A DNA stretch of 64,000 bases, taken from assembly GCA_008694505.1 (NCBI GenBank), contig VZDJ01000782.1, forward strand, positions 34,899,872 to 34,963,871, given 5' to 3'. The position numbers and the translations under genes are program-made. Within the stretch, counting starts at the first letter, position 1, and each line of letters starts with the position of its first letter. The DNA comes from Cyanoderma ruficeps (lineage: Eukaryota > Chordata > Aves > Passeriformes > Timaliidae). The notes under the pieces are model-generated. The model had not been told where the DNA came from. It did not search any database and saw only the letters and a list, made by a program, of their open reading frames with translations. Shown one piece after another: positions 36,979 through 50,110 of the stretch.

Positions 36979-39900
36979 GTAAGTCAAACTATAACTTTTA
37001 AAAAAAATTATTCCCTTGCCAACATTTTAAAACATTGTATGAATGACTGGTGAAAATATAAATGTAAAAACTACTTATTAATTATTAATCTGACTAAAAT
37101 GTACTGTGTTATGTAAATATTCTTAAAAATATTCAAATGTTTTACTCTATTTGTAACAATTCTCCATTTTCAATTTAGTAAAAATTGTCAGTGGTTTATT
37201 TGGAAGCTTTTGGGTGTTCTGGCTTGAGATTTTGCTTTGAAAGACAATACCTCTGTAATCTATGGTATGGGGGAAAAAAGCAAGGTATGTAAAAGAAAGA
37301 CACTGATTATACCAAACATTTCTCTGGAATATAGTATAAAGGAGATTAATTATTTCAGTGCATTACTGGCATGTATTTTGATGCTTCTGAAGGTACGTAG
37401 TATATTCAATACCATGTCTTCAGGAAATTTAGATGGCATTACCCTTACCCTGGAAGTGAAAAAAAAAATAAATTTCACAGTCACATGGGAAATATATCAC
37501 AAAACTTATAGAAATATGTGTTCATTCTCTTTTCAAAAGTCCCAGAAAAACTGAGTTTGTTAATTGCCACATAAACCTGAAACAATGACTAGATAAAGCA
37601 AGACATCAAAGTGTATATTGAATGAAGTTGATAGAAAGCATGCAAGTTGGGAGACAATCAAAGATGGAGTTATGGACTATTTTAACATATGTCTTTCCTT
37701 CGGTAGTCAGAATTTTCTGTGCTTGTACAGATCATCATGTAGTTACTGAAAGATGAGCTGGATAACAAAACTCTTCAATAGCTGTAGAACAAGTAGGAAA
37801 TAAACTGAAGTAGAATGTGTGAAGAATACTATAAATAAACACAAACCATGATGGAATTTTTATACATTCTTTTTTGAATAGTGTGGGCCTTTCAAGTTCC
37901 AAAGAAAACATGTGTGCCTTCCTCGGATAGTTTTATGTATTTTTTCATCTTTTACTTTGCAGAAGTTAGGGAAATGAAAGTTCTTGGTTTTTTCATGTTG
38001 GACATTTTTTTTTTTTACAACTTGCAATAAATACTTCTCCCATGGGTTTTCAGAGCTTCTTTCATATATCTTTTCAGTGAACATAACAGAAAACCCATGC
38101 GCTGCTTCCTTAGCTGTTGCTGTAGAGCCTTTATGGAAATTCATAGCTTAAAGCATTATGCAAGGGATTTCCTTTCCATGGTTGTCTACTCTTTGCTTTC
38201 TCAAAGAACCCTGGGGCCAGGTAAATGGCTTCCCCAGGCAGATGCTCAATTAGAACCAGTCAGTGTCTGTACAGCCTCAGCTCAAAAGTCTGAGAAGCCT
38301 CATCATAGCTCATAAGAATTGTGTCTGCAGTCTGCTCACCTGTCACCCGTTCTTCAGTTCATTTCCCAGCTCTTGTTCTGGTCCTCCATTTGCTGTGTTT
38401 CACAAAGGATGAGCATTCTTTGGTGGCTGTCTGTCTTCAGGCTTCAGGTGCTCAGCACCTGGGACACTGAGACTGCTGTGGAGAAAGACTTCTCTCAGCA
38501 GTTGACTTGAAGGACCATGCTGTTGGATGCAAGAGCTGGTGACCATCCACAACCTATAAATGCAGAGGGAGAAGAAAGGAAGTGGTTCTGGGAGGGAGCA
38601 GTTCAATAACCCCTCAGTGTCCCCTCAGCTCTTCACTGACATTTAAGCCCCCTTTTTTTTCTTTCACTGACATTAAGGATGTTAAATGTACAGCAATGCA
38701 AAATGACAGTTTGATGTATTATGAAGAAAAAAATTTTTGCTGGAAATTCCTGATTAGCTCATGTCCCAGATGGGATGTAGATACTTGACCAGAGTTTATC
38801 TTTCTCTGCCCATCTCAAGCTTCTACTATATAAAACTGTCCACTGAGAACACATTCTATTAGAAATGGATAGGCAAAGTGTGCAACTTGGCTTCTCTCTT
38901 CTAGCAGTTTCATGTTCCCACGCTCTTTGCTGGGGCACTCTTCTTTCTTATACAGGGAATTACTAATCAGGTTATTACTCCTACAGACTTGGGAAAAAGA
39001 AAAGAGAGCAATTTTACCATTTCTATTTTGGGGATTTTAGGGGAGGGATGTAGCAAATGTGGTAGTGGGGTGTCCTTTGCATTTTCAGACAGAGAAATTA
39101 ATCCTGATTTCACCAACCAGATAAATATGGTTTTATAAAATAAAAGAAGATCAGAAAGATCAGCTTTCCAATATCCCTGTCCCTCAATTCGCTGCAAGGA
39201 AGTTTTCATTGATTTCTGATTCAGGGCAAGACAGTGAAACAATAAGTGTGTGAAAGCTATAAAGCATAGTCTTTTTAAGAAAGAAAAGCTGCCAGGTGTG
39301 AATTATGAGGAGTGAGTCCTTGTAATGGGAACTCTTGATGTTTTGCTGCAGACGGACAGAATCTAAATGTGCTCACCTGCTTATTGTCTGGGAAAGGAGC
39401 ACAAAGCAGAGTAGAATGACACAAGAAGGAAAACCCAACCTTTAAACAGTCTTGTTTGCACCAACTAACATTCACACACATATTCATTCATAGCAGGGTG
39501 TAGAGAATATATTACCAAGATACGTGGTGGTCATAAGTCATGTACCTGAAAAGCAGATTTTGTTTTTCCTGGGTCATATTTATTTACCCCTTCATGTTAT
39601 TTTGTGTTTTTATTTGCTTCCGAGAAGAATTGAGAATATTTTGTGACCTAGAGATGTGATTAAAGATGTAGTAGCATGTGCCCAGAGGTCATTGTTTCAG
39701 CTATTTTATTTGGTCCTCATTTTATGCTAGAGGAGTACATTAGAGCTCTAAGACTATTTAATATAGATCTCACATCTTATGCACCCAGATTAGGCTGTGT
39801 TTTCCACAGACAGTATGAATTGTGAGTTAATGTATGGAATGGAGTTCATGAGCACCACTGCAGGAGGGTGTTGTCTTTCAACAGAAGGCTGTTTTCCTTT

Positions 39901-41224
39901 GGTATCATCTCTTCTTCTTCTATTGTGATTTGGAATGTAAAACTAACAAGCTTTACTTTCACACTCAACCAAGTGTGGAATTACACAGCTTGGCTTAGTG
40001 TATGTAGCAATGTAAAGATATTAAAGGATGGCATTTCAGTTCTAAATAACTGAAATCTCTATTCATTTGAGGATTCAGTACAAAATTACATTCTTATTTA
40101 AAAAACAAAATCCCCTTAGATTTTCTCAACACTGCTTTAAGTCTTTGGCATCTTTGTTCTCTGCTCTTCTACACTTCCCTAATTCTTTTTTTTTCTCATC
40201 TGTTTACTCAGTCTGTCTCAGATTGTTTTGAGAGCCTTCAGCATACAAATTTCACTGTGTCTAGAAGGGGTTTATTGCATCTCTGACTTTCCCTACCCTC
40301 CAATTAAATGCAAACCAAAACCTACTTTGTTACATTGCTGAATTTCTTTCACTAATTGTTGTTGTTTTCATGCCTACATGCAGTAATCTATTCATAGTGT
40401 AGCATCATTAATTGAAAAATAATATCACCAGTCAGCTGCTTTTGGTGAGAAAAACAGCTGTTACAATGCCCTTCTAACCAAATGGGAAGTGCAAATGATG
40501 GTCTCCACCTAAATTTATTATTCAAATTCTGCTGTACTCATAGCAACACTGATCTTTCCTGAATTATAAGCAGGCAGATGAGCTTTGTCTATTACAAATG
40601 CATAGATTTTACTCAGAAGTTACTGGGCAGCTCACATTTCTGAAGCTCTCATTTCTTATACTTTCTGTAGTCTCATAGTAACCTCTTTAATTTGCCTTTA
40701 CTTAGTTTTTCCAATTATCAGTGGATATGAACAGCAAATGAACACTAGGCTTTCTAATTGATTTTGTTTATATTTCTTCGTTCTTAGATTTCGAACAGAA
40801 AGCCAAAACCCTACTGTCTTACGGATGAGTCCCTTAATTTCAGTGCTTGGCATTTGAGGGGAGGAATCTCATTACTTTCCTTGTCCAGAAATACTAACTA
40901 TTTTGAAACCTCTAGACCTTTCTTAGCTCCCTGTCTTGCTAATGCTTGGAACATGCTACCATAAGTTTAAAGACTCTTTGCTTGCTACAAAGACCTTCAA
41001 ATAAAGTGAGCAGTAGCACAATGTTGTAAGAGAGTAGCCTGTTAATTGCATTAGGGGTCAGACCTCAGCTGCTTTTAGACATCTGTAATGGGCACAAGTT
41101 GAAAAATAGGAGATTCCAACAGGGTACGAAGAAACTTTTTTTTTTTTTTTAGCTGTGAGGATTGTCAATTACCAAAACTCTTTGTCCAGAGTTTATGAAA
41201 TATTCATCTTTGGGGGTGTCGGGA

Positions 41225-41327
41225 CTTGACTGGGCCCAAGTCTGGGCAACCTGACCTAGTTTTGGGCAGGGGGCTGGTCTAGATTACCTCCAAAGCTTCC
41301 TTGCAAATGAAATTCTCTTGAGTCTGT
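41225..41327 (+). mobile_element. Degraded CR1 LINE 3' end
   Basis: Diverged plus-strand CR1 tail. Landmarks are gggcaacctgacctagtttt followed by gggctggtctagattacctc, then caaagcttccttgcaa. These correspond to the CR1 consensus blocks for gcaacctg-atctagtggg and ggactagatgacctccaga-gtcccttccaa. Only about 100 bp survive. An old copy, recognised from the order of blocks and not from high identity. Confidence 0.7.
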
Positions 41328-43460
41328 GTTTCTAATGTCTGCATCCGTAGCTGAGACAGTCACCCCATGCTCACCAAATCCTGAAGAGGAACTGGGCCTT
41401 TTACGACTTGTTTTAGACTTGTAACTTGAAGATGAGGTGCATCATGGCCAATACTTCATGGACTATAAATGAAGCCTGAGGTACTTGCTTCAAATGATGA
41501 TGAATTCAACCCCAGGCCGCTAGAATTACCTGATACATTAAATAGTTCCCATACTGCTGGTCTACATTAACTGAAACTCCAAAATATATGCAACAGATTG
41601 CATGACATAATGATATGATACAATTTCTACAGTCAGTGATTAAAGTTAAGTGAGTATGATGCTGCAAAGACCAAAGGAATAATTTCTTCTTCATGTTCTT
41701 GATAATAGCAGATAAGAAGTACTAGATTTAAATTTCAGCAAGTGAAAGTTGTTAGGCAATGAGGCTGAATCTTATAACAGTGAGGTCAGCTAGATCATAA
41801 GATGGGCTAGCTTTGAAGGCTGCAGAGTAACTTTTTAAAAACTTACAATTTTTTTTCTTTCACTCTTCCTTTGGCTAAAAAAATCCAAATTCATTACAGC
41901 TTTACTGTTTTTACAAACTGCAAATTATAACAAGGCGATATTGTTTATCAGTTTAGAGAAATGGAGCTGTGAGGTGGGGGGCATTGACTTCCTAATGCTC
42001 ATGAAGTAGTTCAGTAGTGAATCCTGGAATAAATTCTGTGCTCAGACATCTTGTTGCATGTGTTAGGTGTTAAGATCTGTTTCTGGGACTGCCTCGCTCC
42101 CTTTCACACTCAAGCTAAAATCACATACCCTTTTGTGTTATGAGAAATAATAGAAAGTGGGGAGTTGTGGAGCTCAGATATGGATATGGGTGATGATCTG
42201 TACCTGTGTTAGCATGGAAGAAATGAGCTGTGAAGTTTGGGAGCATGAGACTGTGGTAGGTCCATTAGTGATAACAGTCCTGGGCACTGGAAAGCTCTGG
42301 TTTTGACATTAATGAATGTGAAAACAGAACACTTCAAAATACTCTTATGCATTTCTCCTTCAAATAAGGGACATGTTACGAAAGCACAGTCACTCTTTAT
42401 TCCAAATACACTGATGTGCACTGAGGCCAACTGAAAAATTTGCCTTTTCCAACACATTTAGCGCTGCAAGTCTGCTCTGATACCCCAGATGTTCCAAGTT
42501 GATTTTTTTTCAGGATATAAGTGCATTGTCTTCATTCACAAAATGGTTTCTAAAGCTTTTAGAATGAACAGTCATCATTTTATTATTGTTCAAGGAAAGA
42601 ACGTGCCTGTCTTTGGTGCTCATGTCACTGAAGTCCAAGGACACAGTGTAAATATCTGCTCTAGAATAATCACTACAGATTTCCATAGTACTCTAGGAAA
42701 GGCCCTTTCCATTTATTTGGATCACAGTGGATTAGATGTCCAGCCAATGCATAAGACAGATTTTAAGCACCATGTTGCAAGGATTTTATATATACATTGT
42801 ATGCTTGGGCATAGGGGGGAGGGAACCAGGCAGATGATGCAGTAGTTACTCTCTCTTGGTCAGTGTCCTTGTCAGATTAACATAGTTTCTGGGGTTAACA
42901 TGCTACCAGTAAACCAATACCTTATTTTTTGAGAGCCAGCTTACTTTGAATGCAAAAACCAGAAGTCAGCTGCTGTGGCCTCTGCATTACAGGCTACAAA
43001 GTGCAGAAACCTCATAGGTACTGGAAACACTTGTGTCCTTGCTAAGAAAAATATTTATGACTGTTTTTACTGATAGGAAGCAAGCACTGAGTATTTTCTG
43101 CTTTTTGAATACGTTTATTAAAAATTTCAGGAAAGATAAGATACACGTGATAGTTCTTCATGGTTTTGTTCACTAATCTACACAGCTATCCTAAAAAATT
43201 CTGGCAGCTACTATCAGGGAGATAACTAGAGGCTCTTGTATATGTGATTATCCACATTAAGAACTATGATTGGGTGGAGCTGTATGTATCATGAACTTAG
43301 TTACATATTGGCATCTCTGTGTATATGACAAAAGTTTAGGGTATTGGAAACTCAGTGGAGCTATGACCTCATAAATTCTAAGAGATTATACAGGTAGAAT
43401 TTGGTGGGGACTATTTATGTATGCTCTCTGTGTTTGTGCATGTCTGTGTGCTGTGTTCCC

Positions 43461-43620
43461 AGGTTACCTTAAGCTGGAAGGGACCTCAGGAGGCCTCTAC
43501 TCCAACTTCCTGCACAAAGGACAGTCTGCTGTAAGACTTTACACAAGACAAGGTTACTAAGGGCTTTATCCAATAGGTCTTAAAAATCTGCAGGGGTGGA
43601 GACTACCCAATCAGGCAGCG
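43461..43620 (-). mobile_element. CR1 LINE 3' fragment
   Basis: Inverted CR1 3' UTR: agctggaagggacctcagga, then ggcctctactccaacttcct, then gggctttatccaataggtct and a ggtggagactacccaatca block. This resembles the CR1 class whose tail reads gacctcaggaggtctctagtccaacctcctg. About 160 bp, truncated at the 5' side of the element, with the terminal octamer repeat not preserved. Confidence 0.82.
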
Positions 43621-45628
43621 TGCAGGCATGCAATAAAGTCACATGGTTGTAGGTTTTTTGGATAGTGATAAAATACGGGGTGTTGCTGGAACATATCATG
43701 GGACTTATACATGGCAGGCTGAAGGTAGGTCAGTGAAGATACAGTACTGATTTTACTTTTTTATTCTTTCACATCTTGGACTCCCATGCTCATCCTTGTG
43801 GCGTTACTTGTGATACCATGACAGAACTCGATCTTCCCCTTCCATGGATTTGAAGTGCAGTAGGTACTTTAAGAGGGCATTGCTATTTTTCCTATTCTAA
43901 AAGCTTTTTTTTAAGTTCAAAGGGTACATTTGTCAGAGTTTGGGTTCACTGAATAGCAAAGTTTATATGTGAAGGGCTTGAGAGTAGGAGAGGAAAGGAC
44001 ATTCAGTCGGTGACCTGAGCCAACTGCCACATTGGGTTTTTGTTGACCTTTTTATTATAAATTACTATCTCGCTCTGCCAGCTTGCAAGCACTTATGTGG
44101 TACAGTCTTGCCAGCCCTTCATTCAGAGAAATTAATCTTGTAGTGAGGGGAGCAGAGCAAGATCTTGTGGTCTTTCCTCTTTACTCATAATTCCACTGAA
44201 GTAACTTGCATGAATAAACTTAGACATATAAGAATTTGTAGATAAAACTCTACATTAATATATTCTTTTCAAAGAAGTGATATAAAACCAGGCTACAGTT
44301 CTGAAAAACAGTGCATAATTTTTAGCCAGGGAATTCAAAATTTTTTTTGAGAAGTAACATGTACACAAGTTAAAAATGTGCTACATTTGAAAAGTAAAAG
44401 TGCGGAGAACTCTTTTCGGATCATAAAAAGCTTTGAAACCTAAAAATTATCAGAGGGTAAAATGTGGGTGCATTCAAATGGAGGACAATAGTGCTGGGGC
44501 ATATTCATAGTATGTTCCTTACTAAAGCCTGGAACCATGCTCAAATAATCCATCCTCATTGCTCTGCTCTCTAAAGCTGAACCATTTGGTGCTTGGCAAG
44601 CACTCGAGCAGGAGACCACAGCAGAACCACTTCCATGCCAAAGAATTACTGAAGAACACCTGATTGAAACAATTTAATCAGTGAAAGCCTTCATTTGGCC
44701 CACTGTTTCTGCTGAATTAGAGTTAGAAAACAGGAAGAAAGTCTTTTATGTAACTCTTTTATGTTTAGTCTTTTATGTATCTTTTATATAATTTTGTTGG
44801 GTCTCAGTGCATATAAGCTAGAAAGGATTGGAATCATTTTCTCCGCCAAACATTTTGATGACCACCTTGATCACTTTGCAGGTGAACTGAGTCAATAGCA
44901 AGATGCCTAGAATATGTTTGAATTTTACTCTGGTGACTTAAATTGATGAAAAATTGACACATGAAAGAAAGGCACTCTCATGTATTAGTTCAAAATATGT
45001 GATGGACCTTTTACAGGAAAGATATTGAAAGACATTTAATATTACATTTTTGTTAAATTGTAAAACCAAAGAGGTAAGAGGTTGTGATAGTATAGATGAG
45101 CCAGGTCTGAACTGTGCCAGAAAGGAAAATACTAAAAATTTTAGTTACCACATACATGTTCTCAGTAGGGCATAGCCCTTGCATCAGTGATTTACCTTCT
45201 CTCATTAGTTTAGCACCTGAGAGAACCTGCATCTTGGTGGGAGATAAATTTCAGTCATTCTTCTCCACTTATCCAAGTGTTTTTCAGTGAAATTTGGGGG
45301 CATGTTCCTTTTTTTCCATCAAATGCCTTTTCTCTTTGTTTATTCATGCTTTCATACTTAAGACCCAAGAAACAACACCTATAGTCAAGTGAAATGCCTG
45401 TAGGTTGTCTTTAATCTTGCTGAACTTACTAGGTTCAGCTGTTGCCTGCTTTGTGGTTGTTGTGATCTGCACCAACAAGAATCTGAAGCAAAATGAGAGC
45501 AGAAGCAGTTCATGCTTAAGGAAGACTTGAGCTAGACAAGCTGATACTGCCATGCTGTTTCTGATTTGAAACTGGGGGCAGTTGTAAACCAATGCTGTCA
45601 GGGGGAAACTGGTGGTATTATAACTCAC

Positions 45629-45790
45629 CATGCCTTGGAAGATGAGGCTGAGATAAGACGTTGACCAGTATAATATGTAGAGGTGGAACATGATATCCTG
45701 GCCATCATCTTCCATGTCACTTGACAGACTACTCTGCATCAACACAGATGAAAAGGAAAAGACAAGAGTCTCCATCTCAAGGCTTGCTCC
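45629..45790 (-). other. Candidate antisense exon, unrecognised
   Basis: On the minus strand a pyrimidine-rich stretch ends gtattattcacag at 45791, followed by 162 open bases and then a donor atg|gtgagt at 45628. The segment is exactly 54 codons, phase 0 at both ends, and lies within a 153-codon open frame. The peptide has an acidic patch (SDMEDDGQDI) followed by an aromatic, hydrophobic stretch (FHLYILYWSTSYLSLIF) that could be a membrane segment. I do not recognise a family. It may be an exon of an antisense transcript inside GPR158, or coincidence. No partner exons were identified. Confidence 0.2.
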
Positions 45791-47058
45791 CTGTGAATAA
45801 TACAAAAGCTGAATTAAGGGCTTTTTTCTCCTTTGGTTTTTCTTCTCAGTCTCTCTTCTTTTATGTATGAATGCATTAGGTAGTTCTTAACCATCTACTC
45901 AAATTTTAAGTGTTGCACCATGAAGGGTAATGAGTGGCCAGTTATTAGGAGAGATAAGAAATTCAATGCATTAGAATGGAGAAAGAGAAGAGTTGATGTT
46001 TTTGGAAGAGATCCTTAAGAAAGGAGACTTCATCTGCCCATAGTCATTCTACAATCTGAGAACTTAGAGGATGCAGGCAATGGTATCTTTATGGGTTTTA
46101 ATATTAACTGCTAGAAGTTAAGCAGTTTGCAGGCAGAAGTATATGACAGCTAGTGAAATCTTTGCATGGAAAAGTTTTACAGAATTATAATACTGATAGT
46201 GTAAAGTTTTTATTACTGTGTAGCACTTCTAAATATCTCCTGTCTAAACTCTGAGATTAGAGATCAGTGGAATTTTAATCAGTGCTTTTAACCCAAGACC
46301 ACATATCACCTGATGTAAATAGGAAATTAGCTTTTTGCTTGTAGAGAGGAACTGGAAAAAGTAATATAAACACTTATGAGAGTAGAGACAAGTTTACAAT
46401 ATAACATATAAGTTGCAATATGAAATTATTAAAACATATCAACAAACACCAGTGTACAAGCTATTCTGTATTTCTGCTAATATTGATAATAATAGAGTCA
46501 TCTGACAAAAATAACAGAATTTTAGTTTGCCAAGGTTTAAAAACTAAAGAGTTAAGGGCCAGCAGATCAAAAATTTGCCATGTACCTAGCCAGATGGATT
46601 TCTGAAAATGAGACATTCAAATGACTGGTGCCTGGGTCTAAATCTACATCACATTCAGGAGGAAGAGATGAGATTTCTGTTCTTAAAAGTAACAACAATA
46701 CTGCAGATGCAACAAAAGATGTCCATTAAAGCAAGCAATTAGTCTTTACAAAAAGCAGCTTTTTCCTATGTGATACTTTCTCATTTCTTGGATATAACTG
46801 TTTATTGGAATCACATAAAAAAATCCCTGTTTTCAGCAGTGTTTTATACAAACTGTTTAATTTCTAATTTCTGTTTAATTTTGTGGGACTAAGCACAGAT
46901 CTGCAAATATATGCAAGTTTTGAGGAAGCTGTTAGGAAATACCATGTCCTTCATAACCAGTGTACAATATCCATGTGCTGATCTCCCTGAAATTTGAATC
47001 CAGAGTAAATTTCTTGTATTGGCATGATGCCGTGCAGTAAGTTCTGCACATTTTTGAT

Positions 47059-47103
47059 AGAAGGGAAAAAAAAAAAAAGAGAGAGAAAAAAAGAAAGAAA
47101 AGG
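47059..47103. repeat. 45-base uninterrupted purine tract
   Basis: A13 followed by gagagag and aaag units, with no pyrimidine for about 45 bases. Polypurine tracts of this type can adopt triplex structures; here it is simply low-complexity intron. Confidence 0.88.
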
Positions 47104-49657
47104 CAAAGAGAAATAGTCAATTTGATCAAAGCTCTTGTCAGAGATAGCTCTTGTCAGAAATGGATGGGAGGATTTCCAAGGTAAAAAATTTAAAGACATT
47201 CCAAGGTAATAGATATGGACAAAATACCTACAAAAAATACAAGGATGAAATGAATCTTTCATTGCACAAAAGGTTGTAAGTGGGAGAAAATAACATTTTA
47301 TACAATTCTCTTACATTATCAATACATGATAATTTATCCAGCTTAAATTATTTTGATCATTCACAATTTTCATTACTATTTAATGTTAATATTTTAAACA
47401 AGCCAGGATGCTAGAGCCTCATTGCATATGGTTTAATCAGTAAAAGCAAAGTAAAGAGAAAAGGAAAAGAATGATAGTGAGGAAATAGAAGAGAGAACTT
47501 TCCCCCGAGAATAAAAACACAACAAAAAGTGTAATAAGAACCTGGAAAATTAATCCAAAATTGAGCAACCAAACAGTACAGAAGTGAAAACAAGACACAA
47601 ATGACATCTTGTACCTTAATACAGTTAGGACTCTTATTGTCACAACTACAGGTTATAGAAGATATTTATAAAACCACAGATTGTACATTCAGTGCTTGTT
47701 CTTTGCTTGCATACAGTTATTTCTCACTACTCCTTGCAAGCTTTCTTCTCCTTTCCTAAAACACCACTTACATAATTGTAGAAGATAAATCTTTTATTCT
47801 TTCCTTTTGCTTCCTCTGTATTGATGCATGGTTTCTCATCTCATATTTAAATTATGAACCCTTTGGTACAGGGATGCTTGGCATTGCTGTGCCATGCACA
47901 GCAGGGTCCTGATCAATGAATAAGAATCACATTACAAATGACTGTTACTAATAATAACAACAGTGAAACTGTTTAAAAATATTTTATTAAAGGTATGAGC
48001 AAGGACAGAGTTAATGGTGAATTTCTCATATCTTCAGAGGACTGGTAGCATGCAACTGTTTTTATACTTCTAGAGAGTTTTAGTACTTAGTGAGAATTTT
48101 CTGAGAATTTCTAGGTTATGCTTGAAAAGATTAAGCCATAAAAATACTAATGGAAAAAAGCCTAATACTGGTTCCATGTGAAACCGCTCTAGTAATTTCT
48201 ATGGAGCTGCACCCAACTTGTATGAGAAGACATATATTAGATGATAAACAAAGCATTTGGAAATAGCAGAAGAAAATTGATTGCGCTCAGTAAAAAGCAT
48301 CAGTCTGTGGGATTTAAGGTAGCAGAGGGAATGGTGGAAAAGCTGGCAATGTGAGGGGGCAACAGCAAGAAGTCCCAGTTCTACTCAAATGAATATTTCT
48401 CTCCTCTTCTGAATAGACATGGTGTTGAATCTGTCCGTTCTTAGGGGCCTGACATGAGCTCATAAGGTACAGGCTGTGCCAGTGAATGCATCCAAGCATT
48501 CCGTGTAAACTGGAGCAGCTCTGTTGGCGTGGGTTGAAACCAGGCCAGCCTCAGATGCCTGAGCTGTCTCATGGGGGCATGCCTTTACGTGAAAGGGACT
48601 TTGTACTCTCTCAAACTATCCAGGGATTTAAAACTACTTTTCCATGGTCTGAGTAGCCTTACTCTGTCCCTTGGTTTGGCCTTGGCAGCAAGAGTGGATC
48701 CTACACATTACCAGCTGAAGAGGGCTCAGAAGGGAGTTAGATGTTACATGGTTTGACACCAGCATGAGTTGGGAGGGCTCAGATACACACTAGATTAGAC
48801 AGGGGTTTTGTGACTTACAGCAGCAAATAGTCTTGAAGCTAGTCCTTTGGATGCCTTAGAACCCTTGGCAAGTAATGATTACTGGGTTACTTGACTTGTT
48901 TTCTCTTGCAGACCGTAGAGGGTCCTTGTTTTGTATGTCCCATGTGAGATTGACTCAAGGCTGGTGAGGAAGGCAGTGAGCCAAAAAGCAGGCAAACGTA
49001 AACCTAAGCAGTTACTTGGAATACCTGGAAACTATCAGTGTCAGGGTCATTGGTTTTAAAAATAATCTTGAAGGGCCAAATGCTCTGGGAAATGCAAGCC
49101 ATAGTCAGAACATACACACACATAAATTCTGACATATTCTGAATGTGTTGCACTCATGCCTGTTGGGCAGATCACCACAAAGGCTGAATGTGTTCCTTGG
49201 GTGTGCTGCAATCTTGGTGCTTTGTGGTGGAATACAGTTGTGTTAGCAATTTCTGAGAGGAGAGCATTCCCTATGCTGCTGCCATGGCTGGCTGCCATTC
49301 CAGCGCCAGTGCTTCATCTCTGACAGCATTTGCTGACTGAGAGCTTGTTACATAGAGGTTTGGGTCTACTTTGTGGTGTGTACAAAGTTTGGAGAAGAAA
49401 TATTTTTCATAAAGGGATCTTAATAGTTTTTTGTTTAACTTATTTTTTCTATTAAATTTATATTGATACAGTTTTTCCTGTATGATCAGAGCATTTTTGA
49501 TCGTTTTCACTGAAAGAAATGTTTAAACCTGTTACATTATTATCATACAGGTGTGCTTTGTATAGCGTATGCTGGTACTTATGCAGACTGTGATGAAATC
49601 ATTACAAGATACATTAAAAAAGATAAGATAAATATAAGAAAGATATTAAACTATTAG

Positions 49658-50110
49658 AGACTGTCCAAATGAGAGCAATGAGGATGGTGAAGGGGAAGTC
49701 ATGTGAGGAGCAGCTGAGGTCACTTGGTCTGTTCAGCCTGGAGAAGAGGAGGCTGAGGGGAGACCTCACTGCAGTTACAACTTCCTCATGAGGGGGAGAG
49801 GAGGAGGAGACACTGATCTCTTCACTCTTGTGACCAGTGACAGGACCTGAGGGAATGGCCTGAAGTTGTGTCACAGGAGGCTTAGGTTGCATATTAAAAA
49901 AAAAAGGGTTCTTCACCTGGGGGGTGTCTGGGCACTGGAACAGCCCCCCCCAGGGAAGCGGTCACAGCACCAGCCTGAAGAAGTTCCAGAAGCATTTTGA
50001 AAATGCTTTCGGGCTCATGGTGTGTTTCTTGCAGCTGTCCTGTGCAGGGCCAGGAGCTGGACTCAATGACCCTTCCAACACAGCTTATTCTGTGGTTCTG
50101 TGATTCCGTG
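49658..50110 (+). mobile_element. CR1 LINE 3' end, best-preserved copy in the window
   Basis: About 450 bp of plus-strand CR1: the C-terminal end of ORF2 plus the 3' tail ending ttctgtggttctgtgattcc. The frame reads [20 protein letters not shown], a hallmark of the CR1 ORF2 C-terminus. It then breaks at gcagttacaa (about 49771-49780), where one base is missing relative to the family, and continues one frame over. A TGA lies where CR1 normally has Arg in the SDRTRGNG block. An A10 run (49896-49905) and a C8 run (about 49945) interrupt the tail. The copy is inactive but clearly younger than the others. Confidence 0.93.

Noticed and set aside
42489..42845. 118-codon + strand frame
   Set aside because: No recognisable motif, no splice context that joins it to GPR158, and a length expected by chance among six frames over 64 kb.
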